Shown here one piece after another: positions 50,001 through 61,700 of a stretch of DNA of 64,000 nucleotides. The stretch is from Pelomyxa schiedti (taxonomy: Eukaryota > Evosea > Pelobiontida > Pelomyxidae). Position 1 is the first letter of the stretch. Every line of letters begins with the position of its first letter. The stretch spans positions 813 through 64,812 of the forward strand of contig JAHLWZ010000579.1 in NCBI GenBank assembly GCA_020536535.1, written 5' to 3'. The position numbers and the translations under genes were made by a program. The notes below the pieces were generated by a model. The model saw nothing but the letters and a program-made list of their open reading frames with translations, did not search any database and was not told the DNA's origin.

Positions 50001-51707
50001 GTAGCCTACGAACATAAGTCTGAGTTCCAGCCACAGTCCCCCCACATGGCAGGAACTGTGTTGGGGAACCGGTACCTTGTTACCGGAGTAGGTTCTACAG
50101 TTACATTCTGGGATTTACTTGCGTCACCCACTTCCAAGAGCTCAGCTGACAAAAACGCAGTTGATGTTGTTGAGGTGTGTCAATGGCACTGTTGTTGCCC
50201 TAATTCTTCACAGCCGATATGTTCCAAGGTTTTACCAATACCGCAAGGAGATCACATAACGCGCCTAGAAGCAAATAATTCTTCGACTCACATTCACGTG
50301 TTGACAAAGATAGGGTACAGTATGTCTTGGAAACATAGTTTAATTTAATGTGCCCAGAACTTCCATGATGCCTGTAGATCCTGCCATGATGTCGTTGATC
50401 AGGTACTTTCCCTGTTACAATGGCTTTCCTCAACTGAGACTATGTCAGATGCCCATTTAGGGCGCAGTCTTTCTTTGCGCATGCTGTCCCAAAACCATTA
50501 GCTTTGTTTGACAGTCCTGTTGCTGCCCTTACTTTCAGCAGGCAAGGTATTTTTCACCGACAAATATCAGATATTTACTCTGCAAGGAAACCTTCTTGTG
50601 GCCTTGCTGGAGAATGGTAATGTGGTCAAACAATGTTGCGAACAGAATTCCCTGGCATCGGCACCTTGTATTTTTTCTGTTGCCACTGGGAGGAGCACAC
50701 CCCTTCATTGGGCCCTCCATCAGCCTGCTGTATGCAATTTATTGGCTCTTCTCATCTAAAACATTTTTAGACTGAACCCGAGGCAATGATTGTAGGAATT
50801 GGACCATCCTTCTGTGTTTTGAGAGAGGACTTGAAAAATCTTTTTTCTGTGTCTGATACGAAGATAACAGCTTCATGCATCTGGCGAAATGACATCTTTT
50901 TTGCTGCCAATGTGTGTCTGTGTCACACTTTTTTTTTTCACCCCTTCAAAGGAGACAATTTATTACACAAGTTCAAGCTCTTTCTCCATACACAAAAAAG
51001 TTTTACAACTCCCGACCAAAGTAACGGCACTGTACCATCATGTGGCAGATGAAACAGGGTTTTTAGTTGCTGGAGATGACACAGGGTTAGCCTTCCTTTA
51101 GTTCAATGCGTTCAATGTCACACTTAAAACGAATACTAGACACCTTCGGATTATACAATTGTCTCCTGGACCAGCTAAATTAGTAGCCAGCCTGAAAGAT
51201 CCAAGTGCTGGACCTGAAAATGGCTCGCCTGTGCTAAGTATTCAAGCTCACGCCCCAGATGATTTGTTGGTCGTGGGAAGTCGGAAATTATGTATGCACG
51301 CTAGTCTGTGAATTAGTAAAGTAACGGAGGTAAGCCTTGATGCGATCCACACAAACATTGCTCTCGCTGCAACACTTGAAATCCCTTGACACACCTGAAC
51401 TTGCCGGTGCTGCGTTTTCTGTATGTCTTCACTCGAAGGAGTAGGGTGATTAAACCCCCACCCCAGGTTGATCGCCAATACATATACTGCCTTCTCAAAC
51501 TTCGGTACTATGAACAGTCCGGCACCATATGGGTGGTTGATGCCAACGTGTGTCTCCCCCTCTCTCAAAAGATAAACCAACAAACCAAACAAACACCAAG
51601 CGCACCCCCAAAACAAATCTAACACAAGATACCAAACCACCCCACCCCCCAAAACCAACACACCAACCAACTAACTAACAATTCCAATTATCCCACTCAT
51701 CCCCCCC

Positions 51708-51744
<37 letters not shown>

Positions 51745-51964
51745 GACGCTGACCCTGCATCACCAAGTGCTTATCAACAAGAACCTGACGCCCGGGGGCC
51801 ACTGGACGTGCATCGCGGTGAACCCAGTCACTGGGAAGGTGGCGCTCGGCCGCGACGGCTCCACCCTGCTGCTCGTCGACATGCCGCCAACGCCGTCGGC
51901 GCCAGGCACGTCGCTCTGCGCCACTGTGAATTTGACGCCTGGGGGGCCCACCCCGGGCTTTTAA
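47002..51964 (+). CDS. TOPLESS/Groucho-type transcriptional co-repressor (LisH-CTLH-WD40)
   Basis: A nuclear co-repressor scaffold. Exon 1 encodes a basic start (RDREREGDRDRG) and 150 residues of Pro/Ser/Thr-rich sequence including an SP repeat. Intron 1 (about 47,465-47,590) leads into a LisH helix (LQKLVLLFLRSSGYMQTAHM). The CTLH region follows (DVDYVMSLLRSNEIDTADKY, then AVYFIIRREKFFRALTSWY). The TOPLESS tetramer segment ends in CKNKPLFSEVNWSFLTDHQC, a close match to plant TPL. After a Gln/Pro/Ser linker, many short exons (49,080-51,310) encode beta-propeller strands (VKIATIPDNKTLAVIDSG, YLVTGVGSTVTFWDL, DDLLVVGSRKLCMHA). The last exon, after the CAA repeat, includes WTCIAVNPVTGKVALGRDG and ends at 51964. 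Joining this last GC-rich exon is an inference; the gene could end near 51,620. Confidence 0.8.
51707..51744 (+). repeat. (CAA)n trinucleotide repeat
   Basis: About 12 uninterrupted CAA units end in CAG at 51743-51745. The repeat follows a CCAA/CTAA-rich stretch (51,560-51,700) that looks non-coding. The final CAG can act as a splice acceptor for the last TOPLESS-like exon. The repeat is therefore probably intronic rather than polyglutamine. Confidence 0.8.
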
Positions 51965-52143
51965 TTTCGTCGTCGTTGCTCAAATGTCCATTATGGCGAA
52001 GTCGCTTTTTCTTGTGAAACGCCGGGACACCACGGAGATGAAAGGGGGGAAAAAAAATAACCAACGCATAAACACAAAATTAAAAAAAAAAAAACAAAAA
52101 GCACAGCAACAAGCAAGCGTGAGATCCAGTTTCGTTGGTAGCG

Positions 52144-54888
52144 ATGGCTTCACTTGATCCAGAGGAAATACAAGATATGCTGCCAAGCATATTGGTGTTG
52201 CAGACGGTCCTTCGCGGCTACATGCAGCGTCAGGAGTACGCCACAATGTGGAGATCGTACAAAGCTGGTTCGTTGGTGAAGTTACCGCCTCCAGCCTCTA
52301 TGGTAAGTTTTATTACCTCCTTGTAATGTACGTGTACTAATCACCCAAGGCTGGTACGTCGCCGATTGCCACAACACCTACGAGTGATGCTGTGAGTGTC
52401 TCAACTACTACTTCGCCGTCACCCGTAGACGTGAAACCAGCTGAAATTCCTGTCACTGTACCGGTATCATTATTTTATCTTTTGTGTTTTATCTAACAAG
52501 GATAGGTCGAAGTGGAAAAGCCAGCACCCACACCCGAACCTGAACCTGAACCTGAAGAGCCTGTGAATAGCCGTGACAAAAAATTGAGCCGTATTGAAGA
52601 GATGCGCAGAAAACGTGAGGAAGACAAACGAAAAGAAGAAGAGCGCAAGAAACAAGAGGAGGAGCAGAAGAAACAGCGTGAGTTGGAACGAAAGAAGAGG
52701 TTGGAAGACGAAGAAAGGATTGAGAGAGAAAAGAAGGAAGAGCGTAAGCGAAAAGAGGCTGAAAGAATAGCAGAAGAAGAAAGGCTTGCCGAGGAGAGAA
52801 GAAAGAAGAGGGAGGCTATGCTCTCTGCTAAATTTGACGAAGATGTAAGTCCCACAATTTCTCCCAAACAACGACAAAAAATCTCACTTTTCCCAAGTCG
52901 GATCCAGAGGAAGAAACCCCTCCACCCAAGAAACAACCTGAACCTGAGCCTGAGCCTGAGCCCGAGCCTGAAATTGCTCCCACAAAAGAGCCCGAGTTGG
53001 AGACTGAGACTGAGCCTGATCCTGTACCAGCACCAATCCCTGTTATTCCTATACCCAAAATGCCGTCACCTGCCATCTCTGATACGATGGAGGCAGAAGA
53101 GAAATCCGTTAAATTGTCTGTATCACCTTCCATACGATCCTCTGGTGATGACAAGTCCAGCCAATCACCTTCACCTGCAATTCGTTCTTCAGATGATGAC
53201 ACAAAGCCAGCAAAGCCCGCCTCCCCATCAGTACTGGTAGAGGTAACAAGAAATTCAATTTGTCTATAAAGATTCAACTTGTACATTAGGCAAAGCCTGA
53301 AGATGACGGAGAGCCAAAGAAGCCTCTCAGCAGAATAGAAGAAATGCGAAGAAGACGGGAGGAAGAAAGAAAGCGAGAAGCCGAAGAAACTCGCAGGCGT
53401 GAGGAAGAGCGAAAACAGAGGGAGCAGGCAAGGCGACAGAAACTTGCTGAAGATGCTCGCTTGGATGAAGAAAGACGAGAAAAGGAGAGACAAAGGAAAG
53501 ATGAAATGGCACGCCAATTGGCTGAAGAGGATACTGCGCGCCAAAAGAGGAAGTTGGCTTTGACCAATCTGAGATATAACAAGGAAGAAGGAGAAGAAGC
53601 TGCTGATTCTACTCCGAAGGGAGCAACACCCAAAGGAGCAAGAGTTTCAGAAGCTGCAGATACTACCCGGACCAGTGCTCGCTCTAGCACTGGAGGTCGA
53701 TCAGCGTCTCCATCCCCCTCTCCTTCACCATCACCTGCTGCTGCTCCGTCTCCACCTGTTTCCACGACTCCCACTCCGTCACCCAGTTCTCCTGCTACAA
53801 CAGTGAAAGATGTTAAACCCCCATCTACAGAAAAAGAGAAAATTGCTCAGGAATCCCAAGAGCTGCAAGAAAAGTTTACCAAAATGAAGGAACAAGAGGA
53901 AAAGGACTGTGCTGCTAGAAAGAAAGAACTTCAGGACAAACTCGATGAATGTGAACAGTTCCTGGTATGCACCTTACAATATTTCTGCCAACTAACTTCG
54001 AGGTAAAAGGCTACTATGGAAATTTCTCCAAATCTCAGTGCTGAAGAAGACTTAGAACGCAGAAAACGACAAAGGAGTATTCGCAATTTAAGACTGGAAC
54101 TGAACAGGAAGCTTATGGATGAAGATACAAGGCTACGCGAACGCAAAAACCAGCTTGATAGATTAAAGCGGGAGGCTGAACGTGACTTGTGGAAGGTAAG
54201 TGAGATTAACGAAAGGCTATCACCCAACAATTATATTTCAGAGACAAATGGACGCCGAACGCCGTGATGCACTTCGAACGGAGGAATTGCTTCGATCGGA
54301 AAGGGAAAAAATGAAAGCAAAGGACGCTGAACTAGCCAACGCAAGGATGGCTCGCCGGTTAGTTCCGAAGCCTAACTATCTCTTTCTGACATTAGAAGAA
54401 TTGAGGCCACAAAAATCGCCACAACTGCTGTGGGTGGGGATGATGAAGAGGCTGAACAACTCAAGGAGTACACTCGTTCACTGGATGAAATGCGCGCCGC
54501 TCGTGAGAGGTACGAAAAACCTCACTTGTCACGTTGGACTGATTTCATACACTTAGGGAAGAGAAAAAGAGAAGGGAGGAGAGAGAAGCAAGACAAAAGG
54601 CACGGGAGGAACAAATGAGACTGGAGGTACCCTTCCTCACTCATTCCGCCCTTTTAACTTTTTTCGCTTCAGCTGGAACGCCAAAAGAAGGAGGAAGAAG
54701 AGAAGCAAAAGAGGTTGCTTGAGATGAAACAGCGTGTCAATGACGTACGTCCAAATCGATTAATTCTTCAAGAAATCCACCAACATAAATTCACACAGTT
54801 GCGCAACGCAAGCAAAGAGGAGAGAAGTGACAGGCTCGTTTACGACAGTCTCAACTACCGTTCCTACCGTAGCACCAGTAAATATTAA
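52144..54888 (+). CDS. IQ-motif, highly charged coiled-coil protein with a duplicated module
   Basis: The N-terminus (MASLDPEEIQDMLPSI) leads into one IQ-like calmodulin-binding motif (LQTVLRGYMQRQEY). The rest is a very charged Glu/Lys/Arg coiled coil broken by Pro/Ser/Thr linkers. The module LSRIEEMRRKREEDKRKEEE occurs twice (about 52,585 and 53,325), each time followed by roughly 50-80 residues of single-helix-like EEERKKQ repeats. Between the copies is a PEPEPEPEPE run. At least eight introns of 30-60 nt occur, the 3' ones close together. The last exon ends in LNYRSYRSTSKY. It resembles MAP7- or caldesmon-like cytoskeletal proteins in composition, but this may reflect bias rather than ancestry. 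Start ATG 52144, stop TAA 54886. Confidence 0.7.
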
Positions 54889-54973
54889 ACAACATACCAC
54901 AACGCCGTCCCACAAAGTAAGAAATAAGAACTTTATTTCTTTTGAACTCAAATGTAAGGAAGCGTTTCAAAAA

Positions 54974-55913
54974 ATGTACGATTATGATTGCCGTTGGCCG
55001 TACTGTAACGGATCCCACAACGGAGAAACGAGGGAAGTAACAGCCTCAGGTTACAATTACACAGACGAAGGGGATTGGTGGGATCCTACAGTAATGGGAG
55101 GGGACCTGTGGGTCCGCGTCTTCGATGCAGGCGCTTTGAGCCCAAGGGAGTACTTGTCTGTGCGCCTCACGTGCAAAGCGTGGAACGATGCACTGTGGGT
55201 GATGGGATAGTGATGTGCTGTGTCTAGTGATGGCCCGCTTGTACTATTTGGTTCTGACTGAATTGACTTGTCGACCATATGTGTATGACGAATGTTTGCT
55301 TAATAAAACCCAACAAACCAGAAAAAGCTGCGGTGTTGCACTAAGGAAAATTACCGAGGGGAATAGAACAGCTCCTTGGGAAGTTTATGAGCAGGAATAC
55401 GTTGGATACACACCAGCGCTTGCAAAGGTTGACTGGGTACCTGTTACAAAGTTCACCATTGGAAACGCCCGACTTTGGAAGGCAGAAACAAAGCGGCTCA
55501 AAGAATTCAGCAGTAAGTACAACAGGGAGCTTCGCACCTTCAGAAAAACCATCTGGATAATCGGGCCAAACCACCCGAAATCAGCGCCACTTGTATTGGA
55601 GAGCTATTCCGGCACCTGTGAGAGTTACACACTAACGCTCGGTGGCATTCAAACCGCAGATACCACTTCACCAACACCAACGAAGAACGCCCCAAAGGCA
55701 CTTCTCCAGAGCGCCTTGCATGTGGGAATCAGCAGCCATAACACCGTTTTCCCCTCAGCCACACCAGAAGAGTCAGCAGTAACAGCAAGGCACTTGCTCA
55801 GCTGCCTTGGGCTTCCCCAAACACCACAAATGTGGGCCATGTTTGTCAACAAGTTTGACTTCCAGCCACTCCATCACCTGTTTCCAACCCGCCGAAAAAG
55901 CAACGGTGATTGA
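54974..55913 (+). CDS. F-box-like protein, otherwise uncharacterised
   Basis: After an acidic N-terminal stretch (TDEGDWWDPTVMGGD) the protein has an F-box-like helix set (LSPREYLSVRLTCKAWNDAL), suggesting it could link targets to an SCF ubiquitin ligase. The frame then shifts near 55,190-55,205. A candidate 16-nt intron (GTGGGTGATGGGATAG) would restore it, but an indel is equally possible. The second part (55,220-55,913) has no recognised fold. It includes PWEVYEQEYVGYTP and ELRTFRKTIWIIGPNHP and ends in LFPTRRKSNGD. The ATG at 54974 is the best start. Confidence 0.5.
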
Positions 55914-56672
55914 CACTACTTCTTCTTACGGCATCATAAAAAACTGCCTGTTGTTTCAAGGGCATCTCACTCTTGAGAGAAAAATGAGTGGATGGTGGTG
56001 TTTTTTTTTATTCCTTTCGTCATACTGGGGGCAATAGAACGTTTCTTTTTAAAAACAATCCTACTCACATGAGGAGAAGGCACCACTCTAGTTGTACTGT
56101 GAAAGAGAATGAGACCACAAGAAATGCATGATATGTAATTATTATGCGACACAATCGGAAAGGGGTGTTACCTTGATCCACCCAAGTGCTGTGGACTTAT
56201 CGCGGAAACATCTTCTGCAGAGGTAGAGCCCGTATTTGCGAATTATAGCGTGATGGTTACCACAGCAACGGCTGAAGAGGGTTACTTCGGTTGCAAACAA
56301 AAAACGGCGACAAAACCCAAGCGATGAATGTCCAAGGACTTACGCAACGATAAACGCAACAAACAAAACCGACCGAGGGAAAAAAAAAAGAAAAAAAAGA
56401 AAAAAAAAAAAAAACGCAAACCATGTTCGTGAGCCACGTCCGAAATTGCGAGGGTGAGAATGCCACAAGTCGTCGAACCCCATATTTTAAAAAAGCACCA
56501 CTACAATGTGTAGCACAACGCGGTCACGGGAGCACCTTCTGGCGGAAAGTTTAATTTGAAGAAAATCACTTACGAAAAGAAATACTGCTTTCCTCGCAGT
56601 TGCGCAGATCTGCGCAACTGCACCCTTCTAAACCCCTTATTTCTATTCTAACACCTCTTTCGAAATTGTTCG
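55914..56672. other. intergenic region, no convincing gene
   Basis: About 750 bp with A-rich tracts near 56,375-56,413 and a perfect palindrome at 56596-56621. Open frames on both strands are short, lack recognisable motifs and are dominated by Phe or Lys from homopolymers. It probably contains the 3' region of the F-box-like gene and the promoter of the next locus. Confidence 0.5.
56596..56621. promoter_or_regulatory. 26-bp perfect palindrome
   Basis: The sequence reads GCAGTTGCGCAGA followed by its exact reverse complement, with no spacer. It lies in a gene-free stretch about 50-150 bp upstream of the next possible start codons. A dimeric transcription-factor site or cruciform is possible. 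Function is inferred only from symmetry and position. Confidence 0.55.
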
Positions 56673-57773
56673 TTGATGGCACTTAATACCAGCACCAGAT
56701 GCAGAACTTGCAGCCCCGCTCGTGTTCTCCCTCTCGCTCTCTTCGTGTGTCGCCTCTGCGGCAGCATCAATTATGGTTCCTCCTCCCTGCTCGGAGTTTG
56801 TACTGTTTTTGCAGGGTGGCTGCTCGGCCTGGTTGGCGATATCTCGCATTGTGAAGTGGGTGACTCCTTGGCTGTACCAAACTGGTTATTCGATGTTGCG
56901 GTGTGGGACAGAAGAGGAAACGGGGGAGAGCGAGGAGAAGCTTACGGTGGTATTAAGTGCTTTGCTTCGGCAACCAACGGCAAGTGGTTTGTAATGTGTG
57001 GGAGCGTGATGTCGAGATGGGCTAGATTCAGGATTCTGGAATCTGTCCGTCACAAAGATACAACAGCAATCGGTTTTGGTACCACACAGGCCTCTTCTCC
57101 CAGGGGGGGCCTTTGAAATTGTGACAGTAGATCACACGGGAGAGAGTGAAAGCTGTTTTTGTTACTGGCAGCTATCGCTCAATAACACAGTTCAAGATGA
57201 AGCACTTTCATTAAATCAGCCGCATCTGGTTTAAATTGATCGATATCGAACGCACCTTTCAATCCAAGAATACTCTTGCAGTGCGGAGCTCTACATATTC
57301 GACATGGACACACAATTTCAGCCACACTGAGCCGGTCCTTATAATGAGGAGGAAGAATGGTGTAGTTGTAAAGCCCAGTCAGAGTGTTGCTTTGGAGGTG
57401 GCGTCCACAACTGGCACTATCAAGCAGCTCACAAGCAAGTGGTCTCTGCCTTCTGCATTGGCTTTTCCACTTAGTATCAAGGGACTGTAACAACACTGAC
57501 AGCCCACTGAGGGAAACGCAAACTGGCAACCTTCACTAGGACCAGGTTGTTGGTGGAAGTGGGTTCCTTTGTAGACAGCAGGCATATTCTCGTGGTGATT
57601 GATGCAGAGTCTGGTTTTGTTGTTGTGACCTTGGGAATTGACAACAGACTCTACCATAACCTGCAGGGCTCTCTGCTTCTGGTTCTGTAACAGTTCCAAC
57701 TACAGAATCTAATATTTCTTCTCGTAAATCATTGATTCACATACGAATAATTGGCATTATTTTCCCCGTTTGA
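56673..57773 (+). CDS. unrecognised locus, strand uncertain
   Basis: Several open frames overlap here on both strands and I do not recognise a family. On the plus strand, exons could join KWVTPWLYQTGYSMLRCG, FRILESVRHKDTTAIGFG, AFEIVTVDHTGESESCFC and VGSFVDSRHILVVIDAESG through introns of 25-55 nt (for example GTACCACACAGG..CCCAG near 57,079-57,103). On the minus strand, YNYTILPPHYKDRLSVAEIV with a CPCRICRAPHC cluster also looks protein-like. The plus strand is slightly favoured because consecutive exons can be joined in frame. Treat the extent as approximate. Confidence 0.3.
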
Positions 57774-57776
57774 ACG

Positions 57777-58679
57777 ATGGGGTCACACGAGGAGGACCCC
57801 ACCCCACTGTACGTGCTTCTTTTCCCTATCGTTACAGAAGGAACCCACGAAAGTTCGGTCGTGCAACTACATGAAGAACTTGTGTGCAAGTGAGTGGAAA
57901 ACACCACACCACAGCTAGTGACAAGGCCAGAAAGAGGAAAAAACGTACAAGAGCAAGAAAGGCCGCGTACGAATCTGGAGACGGGACTGGCATTTTTGCC
58001 CCGTGCAACGGTTCAAGGGACGTGCGCGTTGGAGGCAGTATGTTGATTGTGTGTTGTTTTCTATACATAGAGTAGTTTTCACATCGTTTTGTGCTATTAT
58101 GGGTGCCCTTTCTCCCTTTTATTGCCATTGCTTATGCTCCCATAAGCCGATATCAAAGTGCCACTTGCATCACTACCCCCAGCGGCGAGGGATGTTTGCC
58201 ACGAGCAGAAGTACAGGCTCGCGAGACTGAGCCGTGAGGCCAAATCTACTGGAGCCAGTACGCAGCTATTTGAAAATGGAGGTGACTACAACCCTGATGT
58301 TGATGACCACGACGAAGACGACGATGAAGAAGAGGAAGACGAGGAGGCTGCCGATGATACTGGTGGTTGTGCCAAACCAAAAAAAGGGGGCAGTGCACAT
58401 CTGCCTACAAGACTCACCATCGCCGATTCTGTTTCCGTATCTGTGCCAAAGCCATTCAACTGTGCTGAGAAGGTCGCACAGGCACAGAGCCTCTGTGAGC
58501 TGATCTCGTCTTTGCCAAATGATGCAGAGAGTAGTCTCAGGGTGGAGCTGTGTGCACAGGCAAAATCATTGGCAAACCAATTAAGGTCGGCAATAGAAAC
58601 TTGCTCCGCTCTATCAGAACAAGAAATGCAAGACCTCCTCCTCCAGCTGCAGTGCCTTAACTCCGTTCTGGAATCCTAA
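57777..58679 (+). CDS. unrecognised acidic protein
   Basis: Exon 1 starts MGSHEEDPTPLYVLLFPIV and ends in HEELVCK before a GTGAGT donor near 57,889. A middle exon may include YESGDGTGIFAPCNGSRDV. The last exon (about 58,160-58,679) encodes a region with many Ala/Arg (CHEQKYRLARLSREAK), a run of about 20 Asp/Glu residues and a C-terminal helical stretch (CAEKVAQAQSLCELISSLP, LANQLRSAIETCSALSEQE). No family was recognised. The acidic run and helices would suit a protein-binding or chaperone-like role, but this is a guess. The stop TAA at 58677 is convergent with the RhoGEF gene 95 bp away. Confidence 0.45.
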
Positions 58680-58773
58680 ATTTTAATTAATTTTTTTTAA
58701 AAGAACAAGAGTGCTTTCTGTTGAAGAAAGAAGCTTCTTAATTTTAACAACAATATGGTTGTATTGTTCCTAT

Positions 58774-61700
58774 CTAGCTCTTGAAGGCCTTCAGTTTGTC
58801 CTTGGGCTTGTCGGCAAATCGGCAGTCGAGATATCTGGCATCCCAAACACAGACACTCTCAACAGCCATTGACCACACGTCCCATGCTGTAGGTCTCGTT
58901 ACACCCAGTGCCTTCTCTTTGGTGTCGAATTTTGTTGGAATTGGTATAAGTGCCAGAATTGGCTCGCGGTGGTAGCCTCTGATCGCTCCTATTTTCCTAC
59001 AGTTTCAAATAAACAAAAATAAAAGTTGCCATCTTTGGTGTTTGTGTTTACTTACTTGCTAGTGCGAGCTTCAAGTATCGTGGTCACGTTACTTTTCGTG
59101 GAGGCCCATACTTGCTGATGTACTATTAGAAGGAAAAGCGTTACATGAGAAAATTTGAACCTTCCTAAGAGCAGCCAAGCAATGGATGGAGCCTTGTCCG
59201 AGGTCCTGCCGGTATTTGTAAGGTAATGAAGTTGTATAAGAGAAGTGTTACAAGTTTTTCTTTCCGCCTTTGTGAGGAGACATCCCATACAGAAATAATT
59301 CCTGCAGGAAACATTATAATATATAAAAAAAGGGGGAAAAAACCTTCATCACAACAACTCCACACAGTTGCCCCTTCCACACAGCAAATACTGTTAATTT
59401 TCCTAGAGTGGGCAGCAAAATGGCATTCTTGAGCATAGATGGAGCAATCCAGAATGTGTATCTTTATAAGGCTTTAGATTGAAGAGAAATTACTTCGTTA
59501 AAAACACACATCCTGTGTGGGAGACGTTGCTTGGTGTGTGGAACACCATATAGACAGTCCAACTTTTGTTAGGTTCCTAACTTCACCATCACCAACGTTG
59601 ATCGTTTTAATCTGCCTTACGGTAAATGCTGGAAGATTTGGAAACCTCAAACCATGGAAAACGAAGTTGAGTCATACACGGTTACACATCCCTGCCCACC
59701 AACCCATACTTCGGACCCAGTTGACACGACGCCATAACATGCTTGGTCATCCTAGGATTCGTTAGCTCAATTATACTTTCCTGAGGGTTACAACCTGGAA
59801 GACAACTAGTAGCGTATCAGTAGCAATCACTCTGAGTCCCAGTGGTGTTGCGATCCAGACATTTGGCCCACTTGCACACAAACTGACCACGTTCTTCACT
59901 CCAACAACTTGTGTCCGTGACCCAAATGTGCATTGGTTTGAATCCACTGATATAATATATCCCTCAGTGTCCACTATCCATATCTGATTCCTTGCCGGAA
60001 TATGTGCAAGATTGTGTAGAGTGGTCTTTGGAAAGGCAGATATCTTGCGTTTAAATCTTACAAAATCGACATCGTTATCCAATGAAGGCGAATCGGGCGA
60101 TTCTGCAGTATGTCGTTAATAAAGAAAAAAATTGCTCTCGAGGGAAGAAGCCTTACCAAAGAGGACTGGATAATTGGCTATCATTGCTGCAGTAACAATG
60201 GTTGCCTTGGGCGTAAAGGGTATTTGGGCCACAGGATTTGATCCAGCTGTAACTACTTAGAGAAAGTCCACAAGAAAGATGAATACGTGGAAGTCTGAAA
60301 ATATTTGGTGCCATGACAATCGCAACGTTCTCTGGGGTCATTTGATTCAGATGGCTATTGAGAGAAACAATGTAGAGGCACTGCAGCACACAGCGTAGAA
60401 GTGGGAGGTGGTGAGTAAAGGGAGGAAGTTCGCGAAGGTTCATCATGAGTGCAGATGCTTGTAGGTGTTTTGGTAGAGAACTTATGGATAGGAACATGTC
60501 TCCTCTAAATTGGAGCAGCATTAGAAATTTGGTAATTGTATTGAGTATTTCGTCTTACAAGGAGTATGGAATCAGTGGTTCAGGTAATTCTAGCTCCGAT
60601 TAGTATTGCAGGGAAGGGAGGGAAGTGGCTCACCTCTCAAAAATTGCTTTAAAATAGTGGATACATTGTGGATATACATTCCAATGAAACTGAAGTCTGT
60701 GATCTAATGCAGAAAATGAGTCTAATGGGGGAGGAGAACAGAAGGACCTTGGAATTATCTATCTTTAACTTTATTTCCTCAACACCTTCCTTATCACCAG
60801 CAAGGCGGAGTATCTTGTGGCTACATTAGAGCACAAGGAATGAAATGGAAACGTACTCCTTCTTCAGCCAAACCGTAAGAAAGCACATGATGAACAAGAC
60901 GGGACACGAGAATCGGGAGGTTGCAACCAGGGTGATGGATTCTGTCCCGGGTAATGAGGGTGTCAAGAGGTACACCGAAGTTGGATTTGGGGGCTGTAGT
61001 CTTCTTGGATTTCTTTTTAGTGTTGGCAGGCTTATTCTTTTTTAGCTTTGCTGACTTCTCAGTTGGAATTGAGGACTAGGACCATTAGACCCCTGAATCA
61101 AAAGGACGAAATACCACTTTAATGTAAGCAAAGGATGTAGCACTAGCAAATGCAAAAAGCCAATCTTGTTTCTCTTCAGCACGGCTGGCCACAAAAGTAA
61201 CTGGTCCCTTTCGGAATTAGCATTATTAATCATCCCTATTGGCAGGACAAACCATAACTGCTGAGATGTAATCAGAAGGTGGTTCCTGCTGCGTGATTTT
61301 GGATTTCTCTAAACTCCACACCCGGTGGTGTGGATTGAGCACCACGGTTTCGATCCAGCCAGTTGGTAAAGTCTAGTTCAGGGTAAGTGCGTTAAATAAT
61401 GAGAGTTATGGTTCACTTTGATAATATCAATAGTGAACGTCAATGCTTTAGTGGTTGCTTCTGTGTCGCACACTATGAGTGAGGGGGTGGGATAAAGCGA
61501 GTGTAGCTGGAAGCAGTGGGAATGTTCTGATGACTGTTTTGTGCAAATGGCAAGGCAGTCACTGAAAAGAAGAAGTACAACTGGAATTGTAACGCTCAAA
61601 CCAACCTGCCAACATAGTTATTTTCACATTAGCTGTGACAGGGAAAAAACATCATGGTTTTGCATTAGAAGCATCTCTCCTTGTTTAAACATTCGACGGG

